The notes beneath the pieces are model-generated. The model worked only from the letters and a program-made list of their open reading frames with translations, searched no databases and was not told the origin of the DNA. Positions 34,413 through 42,262 of a stretch of DNA of 42,262 bases are shown here, piece after piece (the stretch's first letter is position 1; each line of letters opens with the position of its first letter). A program made the translations under genes and the position numbers. Source of the DNA: Anaerolineales bacterium (lineage in GTDB: Bacteria > Chloroflexota > Anaerolineae > Anaerolineales > Villigracilaceae); NCBI GenBank assembly GCA_016928525.1, contig JAFGKO010000210.1, positions 1-42,262 of the forward strand, read 5' to 3'.

Positions 34413-35984
34413 TTAGTACCTCTGTATCTCACAGAAAATAGCGCCATCACGCTCGACGCGCAAAAAGAAGGGACTGATGTCTTTGAAGCGTTGCAGGGCA
34501 GGGTTGGCGCGAGAGTGGTTCAACACATAATCGCCCGCGTGGACCGATTTTCGTTTGTAGTCCAACACGTTGATGTTCTCGGGCGCGTAATAGGAGGCGA
34601 TGTAGAACTCGCGCTTTACGAACAGGTTGACGGGCTCTTCGGCAAAAGGTTCCAGTTGCTCGACCGCTTCTTTGTAACAGGTCAGCCAGTAATCGGTTTC
34701 GAAGCGGAGGGCAGCTTTTCCCGTCCCACCGACGAACTGGTTGTAGTAGGTATATTGATAGGGATGCAAGCGGATACCCGGAATGATCCCCGGAAGCAGC
34801 AGCGCCAGGACGAGCGCTGCCTGGAGCCAAGAGCGTCGCACCCAATCGAAAGCCGCATCCAGGGCGATGCCCCCCAGCACGAATAGCGGCGGGAGGATGA
34901 ACAGGAAGTGCCGGAAGCCATCGTACATCGGCGGGCGGCGCAGCAGCACGTAGATAATGGGAATGACAAACCAGCCAAGGGTGGGCAGCAGGCTCTGCCA
35001 CTGAATGTTCTTTCGGAAAGCCCTGATCGCGGCGATGACGAAGCCCAGGCCTGCCAGCGGCCAGACCGGTTCGGTCAGCGTGAAGAGCATCATGGCCGGC
35101 AAATAGCGCAGGGGCAGCGCGTTGGCAGGGTAGAGATCGCCGTAGAAATAGACCTGCAAGGTGGTCGGGTTGTCCGACATGAAGCGTATCGTCCAATAGA
35201 AATTGCAGAACGGGGCTTCCCACAGGTCGGGCCAGGTGATGACCATGACAGCATAGGCGATCAAACCGTATGGGATGAACCACCAGATGCGCGCCGGTTT
35301 GCGCAGCGTGAGGAAGTACAACCCAACCAGTGCCGCTGCCAGCGGTCCCAGCACACGGATGTTGGTGGTCAGGCCGAGCAGGATGGCGGGCAGCAAAATC
35401 TGCTTCAGGGTTTGCAGCTTGGTCTCACCTGGTTGAGGTTTGGCCAGCCGTTCGGCCATGCGAAATCCCAATTCCAGCGTGATCAGGAAGAACACCAGAA
35501 AGGAGGGGTCTTTCGGGTTGATGAAAGCATGTTCCCACAGAATGGGCTGCGTGGACATGAAGGCCGTCGCACCGAAGGCCGCCCAGGGTCTCATCCAGCG
35601 CAAACAAAAGATATAGAAGAAATACAGCCCGACCTGGAAGGCGAGAAAGTTGACCAGATGCCAGGAGGAAGCCACATCCAGCCCCAGGCTTTGCAGCAGG
35701 TGGGCGGGAAGCCGTGCGATGAGCAGGTAGGCCGGTCCGCGGTTGGCGTGGTCGCCGGCGCTAGCGCCGTAAGCGTTGATTAGGTCGAACTCGCCGCTGA
35801 ACCATTCGGCGGGGGAGTAGGCGTAGCCGATGGCGTCGGCGTAGCTATAGAAGAGCGGCTCGTCCAGCGAAAAGCCGTAGTCTTGAAAAGTTAGCAAACC
35901 GATGACCAGGTTTACGGTCAGCAGAAGTATTATGGGTGATTTTTTGTTTTTGGGGAATCGTTGCAGAGATTGTAGGAAGGGCAT
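34413..35984 (-). CDS. membrane glycosyltransferase, GT39/ArnT-like
   Basis: A 523-residue integral-membrane protein. An N-terminal helix (18-36) is followed by the SLDEP acidic motif typical of dolichyl- or undecaprenyl-phosphate sugar transferases. About ten to twelve helices follow, ending before a soluble C-terminal part (residues about 410-523). It probably moves a sugar from a lipid carrier onto a glycan, lipid or protein outside the membrane. The next gene starts one base after its TAA, so coupling is likely. Confidence 0.85.
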   Translation of the reverse strand: MPFLQSLQRFPKNKKSPIILLLTVNLVIGLLTFQDYGFSLDEPLFYSYADAIGYAYSPAEWFSGEFDLINAYGASAGDHANRGPAYLLIARLPAHLLQSLGLDVASSWHLVNFLAFQVGLYFFYIFCLRWMRPWAAFGATAFMSTQPILWEHAFINPKDPSFLVFFLITLELGFRMAERLAKPQPGETKLQTLKQILLPAILLGLTTNIRVLGPLAAALVGLYFLTLRKPARIWWFIPYGLIAYAVMVITWPDLWEAPFCNFYWTIRFMSDNPTTLQVYFYGDLYPANALPLRYLPAMMLFTLTEPVWPLAGLGFVIAAIRAFRKNIQWQSLLPTLGWFVIPIIYVLLRRPPMYDGFRHFLFILPPLFVLGGIALDAAFDWVRRSWLQAALVLALLLPGIIPGIRLHPYQYTYYNQFVGGTGKAALRFETDYWLTCYKEAVEQLEPFAEEPVNLFVKREFYIASYYAPENINVLDYKRKSVHAGDYVLNHSRANPALQRFKDISPFFLRVERDGAIFCEIQRY

Positions 35985-35997
35985 TGTTCGATTGTAC

Positions 35998-36013
35998 CCT
36001 GAACCGGTTCAGG
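35998..36013. repeat. 16-base perfect palindrome at the end of the BchI-like gene
   Basis: CCTGAACCGGTTCAGG contains the TGA stop of the BchI-like gene (36011-36009). It precedes the glycosyltransferase start. Confidence 0.75.
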
Positions 36014-37241
36014 ATGTTTTCTTCTTCGCAGGCCTCTTCCCCAAGGACTTTAGTAAATTACCAAGTTCTGCCTCTTCTCCCTGCTGGTTGTTGATGTATT
36101 CAGTCATAAAGGGAGAGCGCCGCAGGCGCAAGGCCATCGGGGCAACCGTCTTTAAATCATCGAATGTAGCTTCAGTGCGACCATCGGCGGCGGCGTAGGC
36201 GCGCGCAGATTCGAACCAGGTGATCTCGGCGCGCAGCGAGTCGATGCCCATTTTTTGCACCAGCTTGATGGCCGGGTTGGCGACCTTGTCCGGGATGGCC
36301 ACTTCGCGCAGGCGCTGGCGGGCAGCCTGGATCTCTTCGCTGGCGGCCTGGATCTCGTCCGTGAACTGGGCGACCATCTGGCGCGGGTTGGTGAGATAGG
36401 CTTGCACCCGTCTATATGCTTCGAGGCGTTCGGATTGATCCCCCAGTCCCTTCACGATGACGCGTAGCCCGAAGCGGTCCAAGATTTGGGGGCGCAGGCG
36501 TCCCTCTTCCGGGTTCATCGAGCCGATCAGTAGGAAGCGGGCGCGGTAGGTGGCTGTCACCGGGCCGCGGCGGACGGTGTAGAAACCCTGCGCGGCGGCA
36601 TCCAGGATGGCATCCACAATGTCGTCCGCCAGCATGTTGACTTCGTCTATGTAGAGCAGGTTGCGGTCGGCCTGGGCCAGGATGCCGCGCCGCACACGCA
36701 TGCGTTCATGTTCTACGGCAGCACGTTCGTCGATGCCGCCGACCACATCTTCCAGGCGCGAATTGAGCGGCAATTCTACCAACCGTACGCGGTCGGAAAC
36801 AGTCAGGGATTCGCCGGCAGCGTATTTCCTGGCACAATCCGGGCAGATGGCGGTGATACCGCCCGTTTCCACGTCTTCAGGCAGGCAGCCATAGTGGCAG
36901 GCGCTGCGTTCCACTTGCGGGAGTAAATCCAGCAAGCTGCGCACGGCGGTGGTCTTGGCTGTGCCGCGCGGACCGATGAGCAGGATACCGCCCACGTTGG
37001 GGTTCACCAGCCCAAGCATGAGCGCCAGTTTCATCTCGCGCTGCCCGACGATGGCCAGAAAGGGAAACGGCAACGGCTCGGCCAGTCCGCTGTCTTCCTG
37101 GGGCAGCTCGGCTAGGGACTTGCCGGAGACGTAGTCTACCAGCTCCCGCAGCGTGCGGAAGGTGTGCGCCACAGGTTCTTTGGGTTCAGACTGCTCAGGG
37201 ACGCTCTCTGCGTTTATGGACTCTTCAGGCTTTTCGCTCAT
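36009..37241 (-). CDS. BchI/ChlI-like AAA+ ATPase with four-Cys insertion
   Basis: A 410-residue ATPase related to the small subunit of Mg-chelatase. Walker A is IGPRGTAKTT (89-98), Walker B LLYIDEVNML (195-204); ATYRARFLLIGSMNPEEGRL and RFGLRV follow family order. A cysteine pattern (Cys115, 119, 133, 136) looks like an added zinc site. The N-terminus adds about 60 residues. No BchD, BchH or porphyrin genes are here, so the ATPase may serve another client such as a cobaltochelatase or MoxR-type role. Stop overlaps a palindrome. Confidence 0.9.
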   Translation of the reverse strand: MSEKPEESINAESVPEQSEPKEPVAHTFRTLRELVDYVSGKSLAELPQEDSGLAEPLPFPFLAIVGQREMKLALMLGLVNPNVGGILLIGPRGTAKTTAVRSLLDLLPQVERSACHYGCLPEDVETGGITAICPDCARKYAAGESLTVSDRVRLVELPLNSRLEDVVGGIDERAAVEHERMRVRRGILAQADRNLLYIDEVNMLADDIVDAILDAAAQGFYTVRRGPVTATYRARFLLIGSMNPEEGRLRPQILDRFGLRVIVKGLGDQSERLEAYRRVQAYLTNPRQMVAQFTDEIQAASEEIQAARQRLREVAIPDKVANPAIKLVQKMGIDSLRAEITWFESARAYAAADGRTEATFDDLKTVAPMALRLRRSPFMTEYINNQQGEEAELGNLLKSLGKRPAKKKTS

Positions 37242-37717
37242 GATGTCTTTTGGGATAAGCGGTGTTTTTGTCTTTCTTCGGCTTGGCGCATGCGTTCTTT
37301 TTCTGTGTCCGTCTCGGCTATCAAAGGTGGAACTGTAGCAGGATTGCCATCCCTGTCGAGCGCCACGTAGACCAGATAGGCCGTGTTGGTATGCGTACGC
37401 TCGCCTGTGATAGGGTTCTCCGCGGTCACCTGCACCTCGGCTTCCATGGAGGTACGTCCGGTATAGGTCACCTCGGCGTTCAGGATGACCAGGTCGCCGA
37501 TGCGGATGGGCTGCCGAAAGACCATCTGGTCGATAGCAACCGTGACCACGCGCCGCTGGGCGTGGCGCATGCAGGCCAGGGCGCCGGCCTCGTCCACCAG
37601 TTTCATGATCCAGCCGCCGTGCACGTTGCCTAAATTGTTGGCGTGTTCGGGCTGCATCAACTGGGCGATGCTGATCTGTGAAGCGCGGATCGATTTGGCT
37701 TTCAACTCATCTGGCAT
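37238..37717 (-). CDS. acyl-CoA thioesterase, hotdog fold
   Basis: A 159-residue hotdog thioesterase of the YciA/BFIT type. The catalytic-loop region reads NNLGNVHGGWIMKLVDEAGALA with the Asn and Asp of the family, followed by VVTVAIDQMVF. The start at 37717 lies one base after the previous stop (TGACATG). The stop overlaps the BchI-like start (ATGA). Cleaves acyl-CoA; chain length unknown. Confidence 0.93.
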   Translation of the reverse strand: MPDELKAKSIRASQISIAQLMQPEHANNLGNVHGGWIMKLVDEAGALACMRHAQRRVVTVAIDQMVFRQPIRIGDLVILNAEVTYTGRTSMEAEVQVTAENPITGERTHTNTAYLVYVALDRDGNPATVPPLIAETDTEKERMRQAEERQKHRLSQKTS

Positions 37718-37718
37718 G

Positions 37719-38099
37719 TCAGTCCATGTCTTCGCGGAATTCGCCGCTGTCGATTGTGTGCAGGCGCTCCGGTTCATCGAGCAATATGTCGATCTGGCTG
37801 TGGGTCAACTCGCGCATCATCGGCGCCAACGGGACCGTGGCCGGGGGATAGACTTTGCCGGGAGCCGGAGGCGGCTGGAGGCGTGGTTTGAGCGTATTGG
37901 TGGCCCGTCTGCCAATAATGCGGAAGTCATCAGAAAGCATCCCTACATAATTCCCAATCACAGAGTAGACTTCACGTTTTGGCGTCACAAAACCGATCCA
38001 GTCACCGGTGCGATTGTAAATGTAAGGATATACGAGAAAGGCTTCCACATCTCCTTTGCTTGTATATAGCGGAATGAGTTTTCGAGCAGGTGAATTCAT
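37719..38099 (-). CDS. hypothetical protein, beta-flower-like
   Basis: A 126-residue protein. The first 65 residues are beta-rich with repeating strand pairs (VYPYIYNRTGDWIGFVT; VYSVIGNYVGML), resembling the four-fold beta-flower fold, from memory. The C-terminal half is Pro-rich then acidic. RBS GAGG. It is coupled to the thioesterase gene. Function unknown. Confidence 0.72.
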   Translation of the reverse strand: MNSPARKLIPLYTSKGDVEAFLVYPYIYNRTGDWIGFVTPKREVYSVIGNYVGMLSDDFRIIGRRATNTLKPRLQPPPAPGKVYPPATVPLAPMMRELTHSQIDILLDEPERLHTIDSGEFREDMD

Positions 38100-38126
38100 G
38101 TTGCCAGCCTCATAATGAAAGTGAAA

Positions 38127-38582
38127 TTAATCTACATCATTATAAGTCCAATAGCGGTTCACGAAAAAGTTCCAAAGCATTACAATTCCGACTGCCAGGG
38201 CCAGGGTGAGATTCTTTGCCAGGAACTCAGACGATAACGAGCCGCCCACGCCCATGCCATCGAACAGGTCGATCAACGGCGGTTCGACAAAATGCAGGAT
38301 GGGGATGCGGATGGAAACCCCGGCAATGTTCACCGCAAAAAACATGATCAACTGACGCGCAATCGGGCGAGAGCGCGAATCGGGATAGGTCCAATAACGG
38401 TTCCAGATGAAATTGCTAGCCACTGCGCAGGTGAAGGAAATCGTTCCAGCCAGGACGAGGGACATGCCCGCCGTTTGCGTAAGCAGGTTCATTACTCCGA
38501 AGTCGATCACCGCGCCGATGACGCCGACAACGGCGAATTTCAGAAAACGCTCGCGCTCTTTGACGTTATTCAACAGGATCAT
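38127..38582 (-). CDS. GtrA-family membrane protein
   Basis: A 151-residue four-helix protein of the GtrA family. Typical motifs: [35 protein letters not shown] and [10 protein letters not shown]. GtrA proteins are thought to help move lipid-linked sugars across the membrane. The ATG overlaps the UDP-glucuronate decarboxylase-like stop (ATGA), linking the pair. Confidence 0.95.
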   Translation of the reverse strand: MILLNNVKERERFLKFAVVGVIGAVIDFGVMNLLTQTAGMSLVLAGTISFTCAVASNFIWNRYWTYPDSRSRPIARQLIMFFAVNIAGVSIRIPILHFVEPPLIDLFDGMGVGGSLSSEFLAKNLTLALAVGIVMLWNFFVNRYWTYNDVD

Positions 38583-39538
38583 ACCAACCCCAGTTTCCCT
38601 TTGAAGTAAGGGATCGTCTGCCTGATGCCCTCTTCCAGGCTGTATTTGGGTTCCCAACCCAGGATTTCTCGGGCGCGCGTGATATCCGGTTGGCGGCGCT
38701 GGGGATCGCGTGCGGAGCGGTCGTCCGGCAGGTAGGAGACGCCAGCCTTGTTGCCGGTCAGGTCGTTGATGATCTTGGCAAATTGCAGCACGCTCATCTC
38801 GTGCGGGTTGCCGATGTTGACAGGCAGGTGCTCGTCCGAATTGAGCAGGCGCAGGATGCCTTCGATCAGGTCGTCCACATAGCAGAAACTGCGGGTCTGG
38901 TTGCCATCGCCGTAGACGGTGAGCGGTTGACCGAGCAGCGCCTGTTTCAGGAAGTTGGGCAGCGCGCGGCCATCATCCAGGTCCATGCGCGGACCGTAGG
39001 TGTTGAAAATGCGCACAATGCGCGTATCGACCTCATGGGTGCGGTGATACGCCATGGTCAGCGACTCGGCGAAGCGCTTGGCTTCGTCATAGACGGCGCG
39101 CTCCCCGGTCGGGTCGACGTTGCCGGGGTAGTCTTCCCTTTGCGGGTGGACGAGCGGATCGCCATAAATCTCGCTGGTGGAAGCCAGCAAGTATTTCGCC
39201 CGGTTGGCTTTGGCTACACCCAGCGTGTGATGTGTGCCCAGCGCGCCGGCCTTCATCGTTTGGATGGGCAGGTTGAAATAACCGACCGGCGACTTGGGGT
39301 CCGGGCTGGCCGGGGAAGCGAAATGCAGAACCGCGTCGACTTTCCCTGGGATGTAGATGTAATTGGATACATCGTGCTTGTAGAAGCTGAAATTCTCATT
39401 CCCTGCTAAGTGGGCAATGTTGTCCGGGCTGCCGGTGATGAAATTGTCCATGCCGATAACCTGGTGTCCCTCTGCTATCAGGCGGTCGCACAGGTGGGAG
39501 CCCAGGAAACCCGCGGCTCCGGTGATCAAAATACGCAT
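38579..39538 (-). CDS. UDP-glucuronate decarboxylase-like NAD-dependent epimerase
   Basis: A 319-residue short-chain dehydrogenase. Nucleotide-binding [11 protein letters not shown]; catalytic STSEIYGDP and [15 protein letters not shown] (Tyr-x3-Lys); [15 protein letters not shown] and [17 protein letters not shown] are close to UDP-xylose synthase (UXS) sequences. It would make UDP-xylose from UDP-glucuronate. Start set by CGAGGG. It heads an overlap with GtrA and a nearby glycosyltransferase. Confidence 0.92.
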   Translation of the reverse strand: MRILITGAAGFLGSHLCDRLIAEGHQVIGMDNFITGSPDNIAHLAGNENFSFYKHDVSNYIYIPGKVDAVLHFASPASPDPKSPVGYFNLPIQTMKAGALGTHHTLGVAKANRAKYLLASTSEIYGDPLVHPQREDYPGNVDPTGERAVYDEAKRFAESLTMAYHRTHEVDTRIVRIFNTYGPRMDLDDGRALPNFLKQALLGQPLTVYGDGNQTRSFCYVDDLIEGILRLLNSDEHLPVNIGNPHEMSVLQFAKIINDLTGNKAGVSYLPDDRSARDPQRRQPDITRAREILGWEPKYSLEEGIRQTIPYFKGKLGLV

Positions 39539-39579
39539 AAACCCTCGATTTGCTTTGGATTCTATCCAGAAACTTTTCG

Positions 39580-39690
39580 GAGTGCGGACGCTTGTGTTGA
39601 GCTTGCCGTCTCGCACCGTCGTGCTCGCGGCACGAACGGTATCGAAGCGTCAGTCCGCTGATATATTGCAGACTGAAGTCTGCACTCCTT
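39580..39690. repeat. inverted-repeat-rich intergenic stretch
   Basis: GGAGTGCGGAC at the left and GTCTGCACTCC at the right form outer arms with one mismatch; GCAGAC/GTCTGC form a small hairpin near 39667-39682. No gene is seen. Confidence 0.6.
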
Positions 39691-39696
39691 TTTTAA

Positions 39697-41298
39697 TTAC
39701 TTCCAGTCTACTCTGTTGATGAGTCCATCGCCGGTGACCTGGAAGGCCTGGCCGCTGCCTGAATCCACCAGCCACAGGTTGCCCTGGTAGACCAACGCCA
39801 GGAAATCCCCCGCCTGACCTTCGAGTGGTTGCGGAGCCCAGACTGGGGCCTGGGGTTCCAGGCCGGGCGCATCGGATGGGGGGAAGACCGCGCGCTGGTT
39901 CGAACCGTCGCGGTCCATGACGAACACGCGGTAGCGGCTGGTCTCGCTTTGCTCGGGGAAGATGGCTTGCAAGAAAGCGACCTGGTAGGACTTTTCCTCC
40001 CCGCTGGGGCGCAAGGCGGAGGTGGACGGATAGGCAAACATGCCGGTCTGCCGGACGATGCGCATAGTGGCTTTATTGGCCGTAGAGGTGGCGGTCAGAT
40101 CGAAGAAGGGCGACTCTTCCGGGTTGACCAGGTTGGGCGGCGGAGCGTGCGTGACCACGTACAAGGTCTGGCTGTCCGCGCCCCAGGCCATGCCGGGCAC
40201 CCAGGCCCAGTCGCTATGGGTTTGCAGGGGCGTGATCTCCAGCAGCGGCCTGAGTTCGCCTTCCTGCTGGTCGACCGTGCCAACTTCGTCCGCGCGCGCA
40301 TAACTCAGGATGCCTTCCGGCGAGTAGTGCAACTCCAGACCCCACCAGCCGTAGACGCCGCCGCTGTTGGCTTCCAGCACGCGCTGCGGTGTGCCGGCCC
40401 AACCGTTGCCGATGACGACTTTGTAGATGTCGTTGTTGGCCTGCCAACCGGGCGCGGTGGAACGCGGCTCGACTGTCGAATAGGCTACGTTGGCGGAACT
40501 GGGCGTCCAGATAGCCGAATGGACCACGTTTTTCACGCCCAGGCTGAACGGGGAAGCGTTCTCGCGTGACAGGCTGACGGCCCAGAGCGTGTTGATTTCC
40601 ACATCCGGGGATTTGTCCGATTTGCGCGAGAAGAGCAGCCAACGTCCGTCCGGCGAGACGGAGAAGACCCGCCCGTCCAGATCGCCGGACGTGACCAGCG
40701 CGCGGCGGTTGGCGGTGGTGCTTTCCATCAGCCAAGCGTTGCCAGCCGCCAGGTAGACCAGTACCCCGGGGATGACCAGCGGCGCATAGGCTGATTGCGC
40801 GCCGACCATGACGATCTCCGGCACGGCCTCCCGCAACGTCACGGTTTTGACGGCTGTGCGGCTGACTTCCTGGCCGTCTTCCAGCAAGATGCGATAGGTC
40901 AACTCTTGCAGGCCGCTGACGCCGGGTTGTACCAGGCGGGTTTCGCCATCAGGCAGCGACTCATTACGGGCGATCTGCTGTTCGAAAGGGATGGTCACTT
41001 CTTCGGTGGTGAACTCTTCGCGCACGCGCGTCAGATGGATTTCGTCGCCGTCGCTCAGGACTGTGTAAGCGGGCGGGTTGCTTTTGTCCAGGTTGCTGAC
41101 GTCCAACCCGGCGGCTTCTAATGCCTGACCGGCTGTGCTGCCAGCCTGGACCTCCACCTGCCGGGTCCCCCCATCCGCAACGACCTGGACGTTGATCTGC
41201 TCCTGTCCGAGTTCGGGGGAGCGGCATCCCGCTAACAGGAGAGAAACAGCCAGAAGGATGGCAAGCAGGTTGGAGCTGAGTCTGAAGCGCGGGGACAT
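39697..41298 (-). CDS. lipoprotein with DUF348 and G5 domains and a TolB-like propeller
   Basis: A 533-residue predicted lipoprotein; lipobox LLAGC with Cys25. Residues about 35-92 are ubiquitin-like DUF348 ([20 protein letters not shown]). Residues about 95-168 are a G5 domain ([20 protein letters not shown]). The rest reads as a TolB/WD-type beta-propeller ([20 protein letters not shown]). DUF348 and G5 usually sit in cell-wall proteins such as YabE/resuscitation factors, so peptidoglycan or glycan contact is likely. RBS is weak. Confidence 0.88.
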   Translation of the reverse strand: MSPRFRLSSNLLAILLAVSLLLAGCRSPELGQEQINVQVVADGGTRQVEVQAGSTAGQALEAAGLDVSNLDKSNPPAYTVLSDGDEIHLTRVREEFTTEEVTIPFEQQIARNESLPDGETRLVQPGVSGLQELTYRILLEDGQEVSRTAVKTVTLREAVPEIVMVGAQSAYAPLVIPGVLVYLAAGNAWLMESTTANRRALVTSGDLDGRVFSVSPDGRWLLFSRKSDKSPDVEINTLWAVSLSRENASPFSLGVKNVVHSAIWTPSSANVAYSTVEPRSTAPGWQANNDIYKVVIGNGWAGTPQRVLEANSGGVYGWWGLELHYSPEGILSYARADEVGTVDQQEGELRPLLEITPLQTHSDWAWVPGMAWGADSQTLYVVTHAPPPNLVNPEESPFFDLTATSTANKATMRIVRQTGMFAYPSTSALRPSGEEKSYQVAFLQAIFPEQSETSRYRVFVMDRDGSNQRAVFPPSDAPGLEPQAPVWAPQPLEGQAGDFLALVYQGNLWLVDSGSGQAFQVTGDGLINRVDWK

Positions 41299-41330
41299 GT
41301 CTGCGGGGTTGCTCTGGTATAATCCGTGGG

Positions 41331-41894
41331 CTATTTGATACGGCCGGTGACCGTCATCAGTCCGTTTGCGATGTCGATGCTTTCCAGGCGGAAGCCGGTG
41401 GCGATCGGGCCGAGCGAACCGGTAAAGGCCTCGGCCATGACGGCGGTCATGCTCTGTTTCAACCCGTCCGGGGCGGGGAAAGGACCGAAGTCGGCCGAAG
41501 CGATTTCGATCTTCGGCTGGCCAGCCTCGTCCACACCCACATTCAACCTGACCAGCACATTGGCGTTCAAGTAGCCGCGCTCGACCTTGCCGTAGATTTG
41601 CATCTGGCCATCCCACAAATAGACCTGCGGATCGTGGAAGGCCGGGTTCTGCTGGGCAGCCATTTTGAAGGCGATGTAGGAAGTGATCTGCTCCTGGGTA
41701 ATTAGCAGCGTAATCGTGCCGGTCTGCGCGCCAGCCAGCACGGCGGCTTCGATCTGTGATTTCAGACTCTGCACCGCCTCGGCGGAGACCGGGATGGCCC
41801 CTTCGGGATACTCCGGCCCGCCGACAAAGATCGAGCAGGCCAGCGTGGCGAGCAGCAAGAAGGTGAGAGCGAGTAGGATGCGATTTCGAGTCAT
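41331..41894 (-). CDS. small lipoprotein, unknown function
   Basis: A 187-residue predicted lipoprotein with lipobox LATLAC (Cys20). The body resembles YpmS/DUF2140-like envelope proteins (QEQITSYIAFKMAAQQNPA; VYLWDGQMQIYGKV), which may bind lipids. It lies 32 bases upstream of the G5 lipoprotein and may share its transcript. Weak RBS (AAGAAG). Confidence 0.8.
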   Translation of the reverse strand: MTRNRILLALTFLLLATLACSIFVGGPEYPEGAIPVSAEAVQSLKSQIEAAVLAGAQTGTITLLITQEQITSYIAFKMAAQQNPAFHDPQVYLWDGQMQIYGKVERGYLNANVLVRLNVGVDEAGQPKIEIASADFGPFPAPDGLKQSMTAVMAEAFTGSLGPIATGFRLESIDIANGLMTVTGRIK

Positions 41895-41932
41895 TGTTCT
41901 TCTTGACAGTTTACCTTTTGAGATTTCATTTG

Positions 41933-42034
41933 AACCGCCAAGAACGCCACGGACGCCAAGTTCATTTCAAAGTCGCCAAGGTTTTTACTTGGCGTCATTC
42001 AAGAGTTCTTGGCGGTCTTAGCGCCTTGGCGGTT
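41933..42034. repeat. AACCGCCAAG/CTTGGCGGTT inverted repeat
   Basis: AACCGCCAAG and GACGCCAAG variants on the left match CTTGGCGGTC and CTTGGCGGTT on the right. It fills the gap between the divergent lipoprotein and scpB genes. The pattern matches 17761-17866. Confidence 0.85.
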
Positions 42035-42068
42035 AGAATAAGAATTTTTTACAGGGAGCTATTATAGC

Positions 42069-42262
42069 ATGAGCGAATCTGAAAATCGGCCAGGATTATC
42101 TCTGGCAGCGCAGGTCGAGTCTTTGTTGTTCGTGGCTGTCGAACCGGTTTCGCCGGGGCAGCTTGCGACCGCCCTGGAGGCGACCAGTGTGGAAGTCAAC
42201 GAGGCCCTGGACGAGCTGGACTCTGCCCTGCGGACTCGCGGCCTGCGCCTGCAACGACACAA
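42069..42262 (+). CDS. scpB: segregation and condensation protein B, N-terminus (cut by window end)
   Basis: The first 64 residues of ScpB, a winged-helix kleisin partner in SMC chromosome condensation. The start LAAQVESLLFVAVEPVSPGQ and ATALEATSVEVNEALDEL are typical. GGGAG lies 10 bases before the ATG. The rest of the gene lies outside. An upstream repeat (41933-42034) may carry its promoter region. Confidence 0.9.
   Translation, partial: MSESENRPGLSLAAQVESLLFVAVEPVSPGQLATALEATSVEVNEALDELDSALRTRGLRLQRH

Noticed and set aside
34908..35783. A 291-codon plus-strand frame
   Set aside because: Antisense to the membrane glycosyltransferase; polar, Gln/Arg-rich composition expected of an antisense of membrane helices.

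Overview
The window looks like a chromosomal segment of an Anaerolineae-type Chloroflexota bacterium, probably an anaerobic or facultative heterotroph. This is inferred from the mix of gene families: a long-form IleRS under a T-box, clade-typical accessory genes, a BchI-like ATPase without chelatase partners, G5/DUF348 lipoproteins and tandem DUF1361 membrane proteins. GC is moderate, Shine-Dalgarno sites are mostly purine-rich (AGGAG), and many intergenic gaps carry palindromic repeats. No phage, plasmid, rRNA, tRNA, CRISPR array or intact insertion sequence was seen. Taxonomy is inference only.

Layout. 0.1-4.3 kb (minus): secreted subtilase, membrane protein and GH36-type alpha-galactosidase. 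4.4-5.3 kb (plus): Tat-type metallophosphoesterase. 5.3-9.1 kb: a strong promoter, an isoleucine T-box leader and ileS with a good terminator. 9.2-12.8 kb: GNAT acetyltransferase, a secreted Asn/Lys/Asp-rich-tail protein, a PlsC-like acyltransferase, a diacylglycerol-kinase-family lipid kinase and a small protein.

12.8-26.2 kb holds a dispersed set of genes typical of selenium-dependent molybdenum hydroxylase maturation: MocA-like nucleotidyltransferase, a YqeC-MocA fusion, a YqeB/EF2563-family protein, and a xanthine-dehydrogenase-type enzyme. The enzyme is split into a large molybdopterin subunit and a fused FAD/[2Fe-2S] subunit, with a small membrane protein between them. Interleaved are an aldo/keto reductase, a DUF559 nuclease-like protein, a probable type I restriction remnant, two DUF1361 proteins, a DinB protein and an alpha/beta hydrolase.

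26.3-29.9 kb: a helical protein and class II aldolase transcribed divergently from facing promoters that flank an operator-like inverted repeat, then a NUDIX hydrolase and a soluble cNMP-sensor histidine kinase. 30.0-41.9 kb (all minus): phosphoribosyltransferase, hydrolase lipoprotein, adenosine-specific kinase family protein, zinc-ribbon/Gly-repeat protein, rsmD, URO-D-family protein, membrane glycosyltransferase, BchI-like ATPase, hotdog thioesterase, GtrA, UDP-glucuronate decarboxylase-like epimerase and two lipoproteins. Many of these overlap by ATGA or similar start/stop junctions, so they are probably coupled. At the right edge scpB begins on the plus strand and is cut by the window end.

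The most unusual sequence-level signals are: (1) a GC-rich palindrome inside the coding sequence of the YqeC-MocA fusion, adding about 26 Pro/Gly/Arg-rich residues; (2) an FAD/FeS fusion whose linker is encoded by a simple TCAGC-type repeat, as if two genes were joined through an intergenic repeat; (3) two roughly 84-109 bp two-tier palindromes whose arms differ in sequence but keep complementarity; (4) interleaved inverted repeats near 2.6 kb.
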